NCBI RefSeq assembly: GCF_000003855.2
Contig: NW_003101656.1
Coordinates: 301,672-365,671 of the forward strand
Source of the DNA: Blastomyces gilchristii SLH14081
Taxonomy: Eukaryota; Ascomycota; Eurotiomycetes; Onygenales; Ajellomycetaceae
Direction of reading: 5' to 3'
DNA: 64,000 bases
In this document: piece by piece, positions 34,701-46,399 of the stretch
Layout: every line of letters starts with the position of its first letter
Numbering within the stretch: position 1 is the stretch's first letter
The notes under the pieces: model-generated
Database searches by the model: none
What the model saw: the letters and a program-made list of their open reading frames with translations, nothing else
What the model was told of the DNA's origin: nothing
Position numbers and translations under genes: made by a program

Positions 34701-36180
34701 GCAATCTTTTGTATCATGATTTTGACATCTGCAGTTGAAACAAGCTTGATACTCATAACATCAAGATTTTCACTCAGAGGATCTCTTTTTCAGAGAATTC
34801 AGCACTTTAGTGATGACATTCAGATCTAGATTCATTGTGTCTAAGTGTGTGACTTGTGTTATAGAAGTCTGATTATCTGTTCTCTGCTAAGACATACTTG
34901 ATTACAGTATTTTCTGTTACAATTGACTCACTTGTTTCTGTACAATGAGAATGTTGTATACTTCTTTCACTGTGTCTGATTATGAGGTTAAGCATTTCCA
35001 TTCTGCTCTCAACTCAGGCATAAGATTATGAATGAAGATCTGTAAACAGAAAGATATTGAAAGCTCTTCATTCAATGCAAGATAGTGTAAACTGAAGTGT
35101 GTGAAGTATGATGTAAGATCACTCACTTATCTACACTCAGTGAAGTATTTGTAACACTTGTCTCATGTGTTCACTTTCTCAAAGTTATGCAAGATTCATT
35201 TGAAAAACTCATTCCATATTCATGGGAATGAATATTGCTCCAGGTCTGTGAGGTTCATCTTTTCATCAGTCATTCATAATGACTTCACTTTTTCATGTAG
35301 AAACACAGCAGATCTTAAGACTTGTTGAAATTCTGTTAACTGTCTGCCTGTGAGTTCATGTTCAATCTGATAATATGATCACATCTGACTTAGCCAGCTG
35401 ATTGCAGCATCATTTTTTCAGTCATCATTGAAGCTTGATAGCTTCAGCAGATCTCCTGACTTGATATATTCCATGCTTGAATTCTCATCCTGCACAGCAG
35501 TCTCTGATGATGTGTATGCTTCTGAAGAGGTTGTGAATGATCATGATGAGATCTCCAGGTTCAGTGTAGTTGCCTGTCTGTGTAAACATTTGATCTCCTG
35601 CTGCAGGCCTAAGATCTGGTTTTCTCTATTCTTATTGATGATGATGATTGTGTCAGTGAAGCTCTTCATAGTGAATGCTTGATCTGCAGTGAATGTCAAT
35701 TGTTGTTTGACTTCTGTCTCAGCCTGTCACTGTGTATGCAAGACCTCAATCTCATTTAGAATCCTCATATGTGTACAGAGCTTCAATTCCAGTTTAACAG
35801 TCTCAGTCACTTTTCTTACTGCTTCAAGTAAACTCTCTGAGAGGTTCTGCATATCTTCTGATTCAGGTAGCAGAGAAGAGTGTTATTCATATTAGCTAGA
35901 GAAGATATTCATTTCAGTGATTGATTTCTGGTTGATTGTACAATGTCTATCATTATATCACTATATCATTATATGATTTCTGTTATCATTGTATGACTCT
36001 GGTAGTGGCCATCCCTCTCTTTTATCCTTCTTTTGAGTAGGGAGTGAACTTCTTTGAATCTGGTTCACCACTTTCATCTCTTTTCTCACACCCCATTCAT
36101 TCGCATACATGGCATTCACCTGGGCATGGAGTTTTCCCTCAACAAGTGAAGCAGCAGCATCAATTGAATGCTCTTCCACT
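34701..36180 (-). pseudogene. Z gag with zinc knuckle
   Basis: An N-terminal open piece at 35961-36179 starts MEEHSIDAAASLVEG. The C-terminal zinc knuckle at 34701-34742 reads CFNCRCQNHDTKDC, a perfect CX2CX4HX4C. Between them the region is co-linear but broken by stops. Gag forms the particle and the knuckle binds RNA. The distance from the right LTR to the first ATG is about 140 bp. Confidence 0.7.
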
Positions 36181-36316
36181 CACTGCTCTTCATACACTAT
36201 CTTTTGAGATGTTCTAGGATCACACTGACATGATAACTATGAATCACTTCATAGACAGAATTATCATGTCCTGGAGGAGCCTGCGCTTCTCACCAGTTTT
36301 TAGACATGCTATCAGA

Positions 36317-36499
36317 TGTGATTCAAAGGTTGCTTCAGCCAGCATATGATTACAGGTGTATGCCGGCTTCTTATATATTGAATCTCATACACTAATTTAA
36401 TTAGCGGCCGCTATGGCCCCTTTACACTCGTACGCGTACGCTAGTAGTTCGGAAGCGGCCGCGGTATTATCCGACGGTCGTACGTTCTTCCGAACCACA
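36317..36499 (-). repeat. Right LTR of Z (5' LTR with respect to gag-pol)
   Basis: 183 bp. It has lost six CG pairs, all in its first ~85 bp (CATATG and GTATGC for CGTACG), and keeps all CG pairs in its second half, including CGTACGCGTACG and CGTACG. On the minus strand CAATATATAAG is the TATA candidate. Confidence 0.95.
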
Positions 36500-36841
36500 G
36501 ACTGATGAGAACTGCTTCTGAAAGAGAGAGACTAATGTAACAGACTGTGTCTGATCAATTATATAGACTATTCTGTTACATTTCACAGATTCTTTCACTT
36601 TATTCTTGAATGTATACACTCTGATTCTCAGTCATTCTTGATCACTGATTCTCGGCTGCTATGAACATGTATAGATTCTTCCACTCTGAAGCTTCACTGT
36701 ATACATCATTACATACATGTATAAATATTCACTTTGATTGCTGATTCTCACATCTCTTTCTTTGTCTTCTCTAATATTTTTCTCTTTGTTATATAAGACC
36801 TATCAATATCATATCAATCAATTCGGCGTAGGCCCCTTACA
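36500..36841 (+). mobile_element. Y4 continuation: purine tract and 3' LTR
   Basis: After the Z duplication the sequence resumes Y4 (GACTGATGAGAACTGC, AAAGAGAGAG). The LTR is 36536-36841 (306 bp), TGTAACAG..CCTTACA. At 36842 it abuts the inverted MITE end. Confidence 0.9.
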
Positions 36842-36942
36842 GTCTCAGCGGGATTCACGCTAAGAAATGTATGAGATCAGATCAAATGAGATCAGATCAA
36901 ATGAGATCAAATGTACAATTTATAATCCCGGCGGCCAGTCTA
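36842..36942 (-). mobile_element. hAT-type MITE end, inverted, right border of the composite
   Basis: 101 bp, the reverse complement of the MITE 5' end (..CCCGGCGGCCAGTCTA). It is followed by GCTGTCAC (36943-36950), the same 8 bp that precede the left fragment at 23703. It is cut exactly at the Y4 LTR end. Confidence 0.82.
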
Positions 36943-37476
36943 GCTGTCACTGACTCATTTTCTTCTCAACTGACAGCCAGCTGCCAGGAATCATAGAAGG
37001 AGATAATAAACTGAAATAAGAGATTGAAGATATTCTTAATAAGAGACTTCACAGCAGTAGTTAATAATATTTTATAAAATGAGTTAATTATAATTATCTA
37101 ATCTAAACTCTGAGTTCTGTATTATCTGAGACCACGGTTCTTGACTGATAGAAACTACACATAATCTCACTTCAGAAAGAAAGAGGTTAATGTGACCGAC
37201 TGCGTTTGATCAATTATATAGACTGTTTTATTACACTTCATAGATTCTCACTGAAAGTTCCAATTCTCAGTTATTAATTCTCAGCTGAAAAACTCACAGA
37301 ATTTCTATTCTTCTGTCTTGAAGCTTCACTGTGTATATTATTATATATGTGTATAAATCTTTACTCTGATTACTTATTCTCATACTTTCTCTTTCTTTTT
37401 CTTCTCTAACATTTATAACTTTTGTAATATAAGATCTATAAATATCATACTAATCTATTCAGTGTAGATCTCTTAC
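36943..37476 (+). mobile_element. Y3 right part: chromodomain remnant, purine tract and 3' LTR
   Basis: It continues Y3 from GCTGTCACTGACTC, through the decayed chromodomain and a purine tract (about 37172-37185), to the LTR 37191-37476 (286 bp, TGTGACCGAC..CTCTTACA). Y5 sequence starts directly after, so Y3 had inserted into Y5. Confidence 0.85.
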
Positions 37477-38756
37477 ACTTTATCAGATTTGCTAGCTTTT
37501 ATCAGCAATTTATATGAAACTTCTCAAATATTGCAAGATCACTTACAGAACTTATTAAGAATAACTTAGAATTTCAATAATTAATACATACTGAAGATGT
37601 ATTTACACTGATGAAGATAATGTTCATTAATATCTCTCTACTAATAATATTTAACTCTGATTATAAAACTGGTTATTGAAGCTAAATTCTCTGACTATGT
37701 TATAAGAGAAGCTATATTACAATATAAAAATAAAAATATCTTATAATTATACATCTTTTATATCGAAGAAACTCAGCTTTGCTAAATATAATTATGAGAT
37801 CTGTGATAAAGAACTTCTTGAAATAGTATACTATCTAAAAGAATAAGACTCGGAACTTCAAAGTATCTTCAAATTTGAGATAATCACAGATTATGAGACT
37901 CTTAAGTATTTCATCAGCACTTAGAGGCTTACTGAATGACAGATGTAATAATTTAAGCTATTAAGTTATTTTTATTTCATAATACACTATCATCTCAGTA
38001 GTCAGAACTTGATAGTAAATACTCTCTTATAATAAGAGTAAGATATCTCTTCTGATATAACAGATACTCACTGAATAAACTAAGAGCACTGACTATTAAA
38101 TGTGAAAATACTAGTTGATTATAATGACACTTGTTGTGACATTATATACACCTCTTTAATTAGAATACTTTCTCTTTGAACTGATACTGATAACTTAACT
38201 TCTCTCAAATCTACACTAAATGAACTGTAGCATATAACAGTCTAAACTGATGAACTTCTTCAAACACTCACTGAAGCAGTATATCAAGAAGTACTCTTAT
38301 TTCTCTCAGAACTATATATAAGAACTGATATCTTAGAATACTTAATTGATGATAATAACACTTTGTAATTTTATAAATATTACTGAGTCTCTCACTGAGA
38401 ACTCTTACATATCAGAATAATACAGAAGATGTATGATTTACATATACTCAGTTACATATATTATAAGTAATTATATTAAATAATTTCTCAAGAGTTCTAC
38501 TGATCTGAGATATTAAACAGCATCAGATACTTTGTCTGAAACTGTAACTATTATTTCTCTATCATCTTATAAAAAGATTATAGAAAAGATCTACTGAAAT
38601 TACTTAATATTTCTAATAGAATCTGATAAGATGTAGTAATTAACTTCACTGTCAATCTCTCTGAGAGTAAGAGTTATAAGAATGTTGTGATTATTATTAA
38701 CTGATTAAGTAAAGATGTAATATTAAAACCTTATTATAAAATAAATGCTGAACAGA

Positions 38757-38757
<1 letters not shown>

Positions 38758-38790
<33 letters not shown>

Positions 38791-39142
38791 TTTCATTATA
38801 CTTATATACAAGCGGAGCTTATAATGAGTTCTTGCATGATGTTAAATACAGATTAAGTGTTAATTATACAGAAGGAAATACAGGTGTTGAGATCATGTCA
38901 AGATAACAAGAATATAGAAAATATAAAGAAGTGACAATTAAATACATGCAATAATAACTTTTCATCTCAGAAACATAGAGTGATTTATTGAAGTGATTTG
39001 TACATCTCTGTATTTATTAGAAACCTGAGATGCTTGAGTTCTGAATTTAATGTATTCCCTGCGGGTTTCGAACTCACACACCTTGGTTTCCCATGCCAAG
39101 GCACTACCGGGTGGCCGCATTAACCATTCAGTCACCAGGGCT
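38758..39142 (-). mobile_element. tRNA-derived SINE, copy S2
   Basis: The minus-strand head starts at about 39142 (GCCCTGGTGACTGAATGG). The B-box region is GAGTTCGAAACCCGC. The tail appears as TTATTATT.. at 38758-38790. The duplication GCTGAACAG lies at 38747-38755 and 39143-39151. It has the longest (AAT)n tail of the three. Confidence 0.9.
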
Positions 39143-39603
39143 GCTGAACAGGGGGCTGACGCTTTCTTATAAAGTATATTATATTAGATGCATGCCTTGC
39201 TGAGATCTATAGTATCTGACTAAGACTGTTAACTTATAAGTACTCTCTGAACAAGAATCTGTCAAGTTCTTAAGATTATATATTATTAATCAACTACTTA
39301 TCACTCTGAAACTGATAATATATTAGAATGAAAAATTCAGACTGTAAAGAATTATCTTTATAAGTTCTGTATTTACTTATAAAATGATTAATATAATCTT
39401 CTTCTATATATAGAGATTATTATCAATGACTGAGATACTGTTTTAACACATTTAAGACTGTTCTTTCTTATATGCAGATATTATATGAAGAAATTAGATC
39501 TTGTAAAGATTACACAGTTTAAACTGAATTGTCACAGTTCAATTCAGATCACTAATAATATAGTAATAAAGCTCTGAGATGTCCGTGACTGAGCAGAAGT
39601 CTT

Positions 39604-39981
39604 GCCCCAGTTGCTGAATAATTAATGCGGCCATCTGATAGCATCTTGGCATGGGAAACCAAGGTGTGTGGGTTTGAAACCTGCAGGGGATACATTAAAT
39701 CTGAAACTCAAGCACCTCAAGTTTCTAATAAATACAGAGATGTACAAATTGCTTCAATAAATCACTCTATGTTCCTGGGCTGCAAAGTTATTATCACATG
39801 TATCTAATTGTCACTTCTTTGTATTTTTCTATATTCTTGTTATCTTGCTGCGGTCTCAACACCTGTATTTTCTCCTGTATAATTAACACTTGACCTGTAT
39901 TTAACATCACACAAGAACTCATCATAAGCTTCACTTGCATAGAACTATAATGAAAGAATAATAATAATAATAATATTAATA
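39604..39981 (+). mobile_element. tRNA-derived SINE, copy S3
   Basis: GCCCCAGTTGCTGAATAATT head, B-box decayed to GGGTTTGAAACCT, same body and AAAGAATAATAAT tail. A perfect 12-bp duplication AGCAGAAGTCTT (39592-39603 and 39982-39993). It lies ~450 bp from S2 in opposite orientation. Confidence 0.92.
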
Positions 39982-40518
39982 AGCAGAAGTCTTCATAGCA
40001 AGTACTAAATAAAATCAGAAAGATCAAATCAATATTCACTGAGATATTAGTAAATAATATAAGATAGAAGATCTAATGTAATTAAATCTTAAGAATATAC
40101 AGATTATACACTTATCTTATATACTGAATTACTGTTATATTAAATACAAAGTGATAGAAGTTCTAAACAGTCACAATTACTATCTTAATATATTATCAAA
40201 AATTTATAATAATTTCTATATAAGTTTACTTTACTGTATTATCACTGACTCATTCTTTTGTTAACTGACTTCTGACAGACAGCTGTCAGAGATTATAGAA
40301 GAAGATAATAAACTTGAATAAGAGATTAAAGATATCTTTAATAAAAGATCTCACAGCTATGATTAATAATATCTTATGAAATAAGTTAGTTATAATTATT
40401 TAATCTGAACTCTAAGCTCTGTATTATTCAAAACAGCAGCTCTTAACTGATAAGAACTATATACTTATGACTCTATTACTCAAATCTCACTTTTGAGAAG
40501 AGAGAACTAATGTAGTAC

Positions 40519-41024
40519 TAAACTAACTGTCAGAATCATGAATTTCATGTTTGATTTCATTTGATCTGATCTCATACATTTCTTGATGTGAATTCTGCTG
40601 AGACTAGTCATTTAAATAACCTGCAAAGTGACTATATATCAAATCTCAAAATGAAATCATGACTTGAAAAAAATGAGAAAGTAATCTCATTTGAGTTCAT
40701 TTAGTCTTATTCTTAGCATAAAGTTACTATTCTTAGACATTTTAAGGTTTTTTTTAGACTATTTTTAAATTTTTAAAAAGTATCACTTTTTGATAACACT
40801 CAAATGAGATTTAAAGTCATCTAAAGCAATAAAAATAATTTAAATTGAGAAGTGAAAATCATGGTTCTATTTGGAAAATGTGATAAGATTAGATAGTAAG
40901 TCTCACTGAAACAGTATAAGACTACTATCTAATGATGAAACTGTGTAATGAGATCAGTTGAATTGACAATGAGACTATCAAATATTCTGGTTCTGGTCTC
41001 AGACACGGTCACACGGTCAGTCTA
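40519..41024 (+). mobile_element. hAT-type MITE, copy 5 (506 bp) in the Y5 LTR
   Basis: It is inserted after the first 8 bp of the LTR. The duplication is TGTAGTAC / TGTAGTAT (40511-40518, 41025-41032). The 5' end is decayed (TAAACTAAC); the 3' end keeps CACGGTCACACGGTCAGTCTA. Confidence 0.9.
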
Positions 41025-41333
41025 TGTAGTATGCTATACTTAATTATAATACTATTTTATTACACTGTATAGATATCTGTCAAAAGATCTGATTATACTT
41101 GATAGATTTCTACTGAAATCTCTAATTCTTGATTACTGATTCTCAGCTGAAGAACTCACAGAGTTTCTATTCTTTTACTCTGAAACTTTATTTTATATAT
41201 TTATAAATATTCACTCTGATTGCTGATTCTTACACTTTCTCTTTTTATTTTTCTTCTCTAATGTTTTTCACTTTGTTATATAAGATCTATATATTAATAT
41301 CAATCTATTCAGCGTAGGCCTTTTACAGAGAGA

Positions 41334-41590
41334 TGTAAAAAAATTTAATATTTATAAATTTTTTAGCTTTATTTGTATCTTTTATATAATTACTAAAGTT
41401 AGCAGTTCTTGATTACATATAATTATATAGACTGAAGTTCATAATTATTATTTATAATTCAGCTTAAATACTATTATATAATTAATTTTTATATTTAATT
41501 TTATACCATAAATACTTTTAATAATTATTAATATATATTATATCAAGCTGTGAATTTCTGAATAATTATTTGTAAGTATTTATTCTTACA
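41334..41590 (+). repeat. Family X LTR, very old
   Basis: 257 bp, TGTAAAA..TTATTCTTACA, aligned over its length with the X1 LTR but almost pure A/T. Even CA and CT sites that survive in other copies are lost. No matching 5-bp duplication and no X internal sequence beside it, so it is a solo or orphan LTR. Confidence 0.75.
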
Positions 41591-41654
41591 TTTTTATTTA
41601 CATTTTAAATAACTCTATTTTCAAAACTTTCTTCCTTTATTATTATATTTTTTA

Positions 41655-41850
41655 CATAATTTCCAAGTATTATAAGATATTATAAATACTTTAATTTATA
41701 AATGATTTTTATATTCTGAGTTAAAATTTTCTAAATATTTAATGTTGGAAATTGATAAATATTTAATTAACTGTATAACTTTTAGAAAAACTCTGAGAAG
41801 TTTTAATACTAATATAAAATTTATAATCTCTCACTATATGTATCTCTCTA
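41655..41850 (+). mobile_element. LINE 3' end, very old copy
   Basis: It aligns with 13560-13745 (TTATATTCTGAGTTAAAATTTTCT, GAAATTGATAAATATTTAAT, AAAAACTCTGAGAAG). It is heavily A/T-shifted and the (AAT)n tail is gone. Confidence 0.65.
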
Positions 41851-42379
41851 TATATTATAGAAAAATCAACTTTTCTGAGTAAAATACTATGTAATATAAT
41901 CTCATATAATATTATATATATCTTATTAAATTTATTTAATCAGATTGAACAGTCAGCTCTGCAGTCTGCGCAGCTCTGATATTAATATTCATTCTTTTCT
42001 TTACAGATATTTTTTACTATATTTAAATTTTTTATACTCTTCTCTACATTTATTACAATCTATAGATTCATTAATATACTCTATTTATTATAGAAAAACT
42101 AACTTTTTCATATAAAAAATACTGTAATATAATATTATATATATTCTATTAAAAATATTTAAATGCTCTGACTTATATAGCTCAGATTAATCTTTAAATC
42201 TTCATTCTTTTTTTATTTTACTTCTTTTATATATACTTTACAGTACTTACATTTCATAAACTCTTCTCTATATTCATTTTATCAAATACTCTACAATATA
42301 ATCTTATGTAATATTGTACACACTTCTTTAAATTTAATTAAGATTAAAGAGCCGACTCTGTAGTCTGTATATCTCTGAT
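41851..42379. repeat. Eroded repeats related to the 62.6-63.6 kb tandem array
   Basis: Blocks such as AGAAAAATCAACTTTTC, ATACT-TGTAATATAAT and TATATATCTTATTAAA recur at about 41860 and 42090. They match units of the array near the window end. The CAG-CTCTGCAGTCTG-x-CAGCTCTGAT segment at about 41950 recurs at about 42352 and 63906. No coding potential. Confidence 0.5.
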
Positions 42380-42710
42380 TGTAAGAGGCCTACGCCGATT
42401 AGATCAGTATAATATATAGGTCTTATATAACAAAGATAAAAATGTTAAAGAAGGAAAGAAAGAGAAAGTGCAAGAATCAGTGATCAAGGTAAATATTTAT
42501 ATGTGTATGTGGTGGTGTACGCGGTGGAGCTTCGGGGTTGAAGAATATGCACGCGTTCATAGCAGCCGAGGATCAGTGATCAGGAATGGCTGAGAATCAG
42601 AGTGTACACTACGCATGTTCATAGCAGCCGCAGATCAGCAATCAGAAATGAAAGAATCTATGAAGTGTAATGAAATAGTCTATATGATTAATCAGACACA
42701 GTCTGCCACA
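42380..42710 (-). repeat. 3' LTR of Y1
   Basis: 331 bp, TGTAAGAGGCC..GTCTGCCACA on plus. The purine tract (CTTCTTTTCAG on plus) follows at about 42715-42730. It keeps more CG pairs (GTACGCGGTGG, CTACGCATG) than the LTRs of Y3-Y5. Confidence 0.92.
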
Positions 42711-42729
42711 TTAGTCCCTTCTTTTCAGA

Positions 42730-44330
42730 AGCAGTTCTCATCAGTCAAGAACCACTGTTTCAGATAATATGAAACTCAGAGTTCAGATTGATTAATCATA
42801 GCTAACTCATTTCACAAGATATTATCAGCTGCAGCTGCAGAATCTCTTATCAAGAATATCTTCAATCTCTCACTCAAGCTTGTTATCTTCTTCTATAATG
42901 TCTGGCAGCTGTCAGTCAGAAGTCAGCTGAGAAGAGAATGAATCAGTGATAGTATAGCAGAGCAAGCTTGTATGAAATATATTATAAATCTCTGATGATA
43001 TGTCAAGACAGTAGTTATAATTATCTAGAACTTCTATTACTTTATACCTGATATAGTGATAGTCTAGTGTACAAGATGAATATGTGATTTGTATATTCTT
43101 AAGATTCAATTATATAAGATTTTCTATCTTATACTGCTCTGCAGAATCTTATTGAATATTGATTTAATCTTCTTGATCTTATTTCACAGTTGTCATAAAG
43201 ACCTCTGCTCAGTCATGAGTATCTCAGAGCTTTGTTACTATATTATCAGCAATCTGAATTGAACTGTAGAGGTTCAGTGTGAACTGTGTAATCTCTAGAA
43301 GATTCAACACTTTCATGTGATATTTATATATAAGAAAGAACAGACTTATATCTGTTAAAACAGTATCTTGATTATTGATAGTGATCTCTGTATGTAGAAG
43401 AAGATTATATCAATTATCTTATAAGTAATTACAGAACTTATAAAGATAATTCTTTACAGTCTGAATTATTCATTCTGATATATCATCAGTTTCAGAGTGA
43501 TAGACAGTTAATAGACAGTATATAATGTTGAGATCTTGACAGATTCTTGTTCAGAGAGTACTCACAAATTAACAGTCTTAATCTAATACTATCAATCTCA
43601 GTAATTCATGCATTTAATAGAATGAACTTTATAAGAAGGCTTCAGTGACTTGTTCAGTGTTTATCTTATTACAAGATTTCAATATTACACTCTTACTTAG
43701 TCAGTCAATGATGATCAGAATGTTTCTACAACTCTTGCTTTTAGATAGATTAACAGTGAAGTTAATTACTACATCTTATCAGATTCTATCAGAGATATTG
43801 AGTGATTTCAGTAGATCTTTTCTACAGTTCTTTTATAGGATAATAGAAGAATAGTAATTACAGTTTCAGACAAAGCATCTGATGCTGTTTAATATCTCAC
43901 ATCAGTAGAATTCTCAGAAGATCATTCTATATAGTTATTCATAACCTGAATAATCAGTTATACATAAATCATGCATCTCTTGTATTATTCAAGTGTGTAA
44001 GGGTTTGAAGTGAGAAACTCAGCATTGTTCATGAAATTGTAGAGTGTTATTATCATCAATTGAATATTCTGAGATATCAGTTCTTATACATAGTTCTGAG
44101 GGAAATCAGAATGCTTCTTGATATACTGCTTCAGTGAGAGTCTGAAGAAGTTCATCAGCCTGAACTGTCATATATCACAGTTCATTCAGTGTAGAGAAAG
44201 TGAAGATATTAATATCAGTTCTAATCAGAGAAGCATGTATAATGCTATGAGCTGTTTCATCTTGATTAACTAGTATCTTCAGATTTAAGAGTCAGTGCTC
44301 TCAGTTCATTCAGTGAGTATCTGTTACATC
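42730..44330 (-). pseudogene. Y1 integrase and chromodomain
   Basis: An open piece at 42912-43109 is the C-terminal linker (NLKNIQITYSS, YKVIEVLDNYNY, FHTSLL). The decayed chromodomain lies at about 42740-42900. The integrase core lies at about 43200-44000 and the zinc-finger part to about 44100. TGA and TAA stops occur throughout. Same layout as Y2. Confidence 0.75.
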
Positions 44331-45720
44331 AGATGACATATCTTACTCTCATTGTAAGAGAACATCTGTCATTGAGTTCTGGCTGCCAGAATGATAGTGT
44401 ATCATAAAATGAAAGCAGCTTAGAAACTCAGATCATTACATGTGTTATTTAGTAACTTTACAGGTAGTTATAAAGTATTTAAGATTCTTATAATCTATGA
44501 CTATCTTAAATTTGAAGACACTTCAGAGTTCAGAGTCTGATTCTTCTAAACAGTATATAATTGTAACAAGTTTCTTATCATAGATCTCATAATTGCATTC
44601 AGTGAGACTCAGTTTCTTAGACATGAAGATACATAGTCATAGAACATCTTCATTATTATATTACAATATCACTTCTTCTATCACATAGTCAGAGAAATCA
44701 GCTTCAACAACTATCTCATGATCAGAATCAAATATTATCAGTAGAGAGATATTAATGTATATCTTCTTCATCTGTATAAATACAGCTTCAGTGTTCACTG
44801 ATTATTGAAATACTGAGTCTTTCTTAGTAAGGTCTGTAAGTGATCTCATGATATCTGAGAAGTTTTGTATAAATTATCAATAGAAGTTAGCAAATTCAGT
44901 GAAGCTTTATACATCTTTCACAGTATATGAAGCTTCTCATTCAAGAATGATAGAGACTTTCTCAGATTTCATTCAAATTCTCTTGCCAGCTTCTATAATA
45001 AAACTCAGATACTTGATACTCTTGACTTTAAAATCACACTTGTCAATATCTATCAGTAGTTCTGCTTCTTGTAGTCATTGTAATATCTTTCACACATATT
45101 CTTGATATTCTTTTGTGAATTGATTAGTGAAGATGAGAATATCATTCAGATAAGTAGATACAAACTCATTAAGAAAATCTCAGAGTGCTCATTTGATATA
45201 CTTCTGAAATATACTGAGAGTATTAGTCAGTTCAAAGAATGTAACTCTTTATTCAAAGAGATTATAATATGTGCAGAATACTGTAAGTCATTTATCTTCT
45301 TCAGTAATACAAATCTTATGAAATGCAGTGATGATATCTAGTTTTATAAATTTATTGAGCTTATCTGATTCATGCTAGAGTTTCATTGATAAGAGATAAA
45401 GAATATTAATCTTTCTTTATCAATCTGTTCAGATCTCAGTAGTTCACACAGAATCAGAGTTCTTTATCTGATTTCTTTACAAAGAGAATAGAGACTGCAG
45501 TGAAAGAGTTACTAATACATATAAATTCTTTATTCAACAGATTATTGAGTGTCTTTTGAAGAAGAAGAAGTTCATCTCAGAACATGTTATAACGAGAGTC
45601 TTATAACAGTTCAGAGTTCTTATCATTCTTTTTCTCTAACTTAATACTGTGATTCACTTCAGAATCTTATAAGAGAAGTATGTTTGTAATATTATCTTAT
45701 CAGAAGACATCTAGATATTC
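44330..45720 (-). pseudogene. Y1 RNase H and RT
   Basis: RNase H at about 44400-44750 (E-I-Y-D-K-K-L-V near 44570-44600 on minus). The RT catalytic motif at 45141-45152 reads YLND, the first Asp lost by G-to-A. The RT N-terminus lies near 45450-45700. Broken by stops. Confidence 0.75.
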
Positions 45721-46026
45721 ATGATATTATTGAGAGAGTTTTATACAAGAATCTGTTATTGTAATATGAGATAACTTTTCTAGAGTCTTTTTGATATCAG
45801 TCAGACTGATAGAATAGATTGATATATAGTTCTACTGTCAGTGAACTTGTTAGCAACTCTGTCAGTGATTTTGATAATAACTTCTTTTTTAAAGTATTTT
45901 GTATGCATTGACAGAGATCTGTGTCAGGTCTATGATCTTGTGAATATCATCTTTGTGAACTCTATTATTATTAGAAAATATCAAGCTTCTGTTTCAAGTG
46001 TTCAATAAGATATCTTGTTCAGATAG

Positions 46027-46326
46027 TCAGACAAGTTCTAATATAAGATTATAAGCAAGATTATCAACTTTATATGCATAGACATCTTCACACTGATATT
46101 TTCTCACATTTATAATCAGCTTCATCATGTAACAGGTACAAATATCTTTTAAATCATCAAATTCTGTAAGGAGTTGAGATTTTAATAGAGAGATATACTG
46201 AAGATTATGATATCTTACAACTGAAGATTTTATCATTGTATAGTAGCATAGACTGCTGTCTATCATGACTTTCATATTATATATGTTATCAATCACAGTA
46301 GATACAAGAATTACATTCATTGTCAT
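46027..46326 (-). pseudogene. Y1 aspartic protease
   Basis: One uninterrupted stretch of 99 codons. VMIDSS holds the catalytic Asp; the family motif D-S-G reads D-S-S, again G-to-A. Further on YQCEDVYAYKVDNLAYN is well conserved with Y2 and Y4. It would release gag and pol proteins from the polyprotein. Confidence 0.75.
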
Positions 46327-46399
46327 CTTCTCTTCAAATTGTTATTATCTGATCTCTTCAAGCTTCTGTTTATAAATTTGAACAGAAGTTAATCTTTTC

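Larger units (their letters stand above)
28270..36499 (-). mobile_element. Ty3/gypsy family Z, complete LTR element
   Basis: Two 183-bp LTRs (28270-28452 and 36317-36499) and a 4-bp duplication GACT (28266-28269, 36500-36503). The uninterrupted target is seen at about 733-745. Total length is 8230 bp. Gag-pol runs on the minus strand from the right LTR. A second, convergent multi-exon frame starts beside the left LTR on the plus strand. CG and GG are much better kept than in X and Y, so Z is the youngest element in the window, though its frames still carry stops. Confidence 0.93.
37477..41327 (+). mobile_element. Ty3/gypsy family Y, copy Y5 (5'-truncated), with S2, S3 and a MITE
   Basis: It begins inside RT (equivalent to about 59344 of Y2) and runs through RNase H (about 37650-38090) and integrase to the 3' LTR (40511-41327, split by a MITE). 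Two SINEs interrupt the integrase region. The copy is heavily decayed (many TAA), more so than Y2 or Y4. Confidence 0.85.

Noticed and set aside
36280..36499. Self-priming site in Z
   Set aside because: I looked for complementarity between the sequence inside the 5' LTR (TCTGATAGCATGTC on minus) and the region after the LTR TATA box; about 7 of 11 positions match, which is not convincing.
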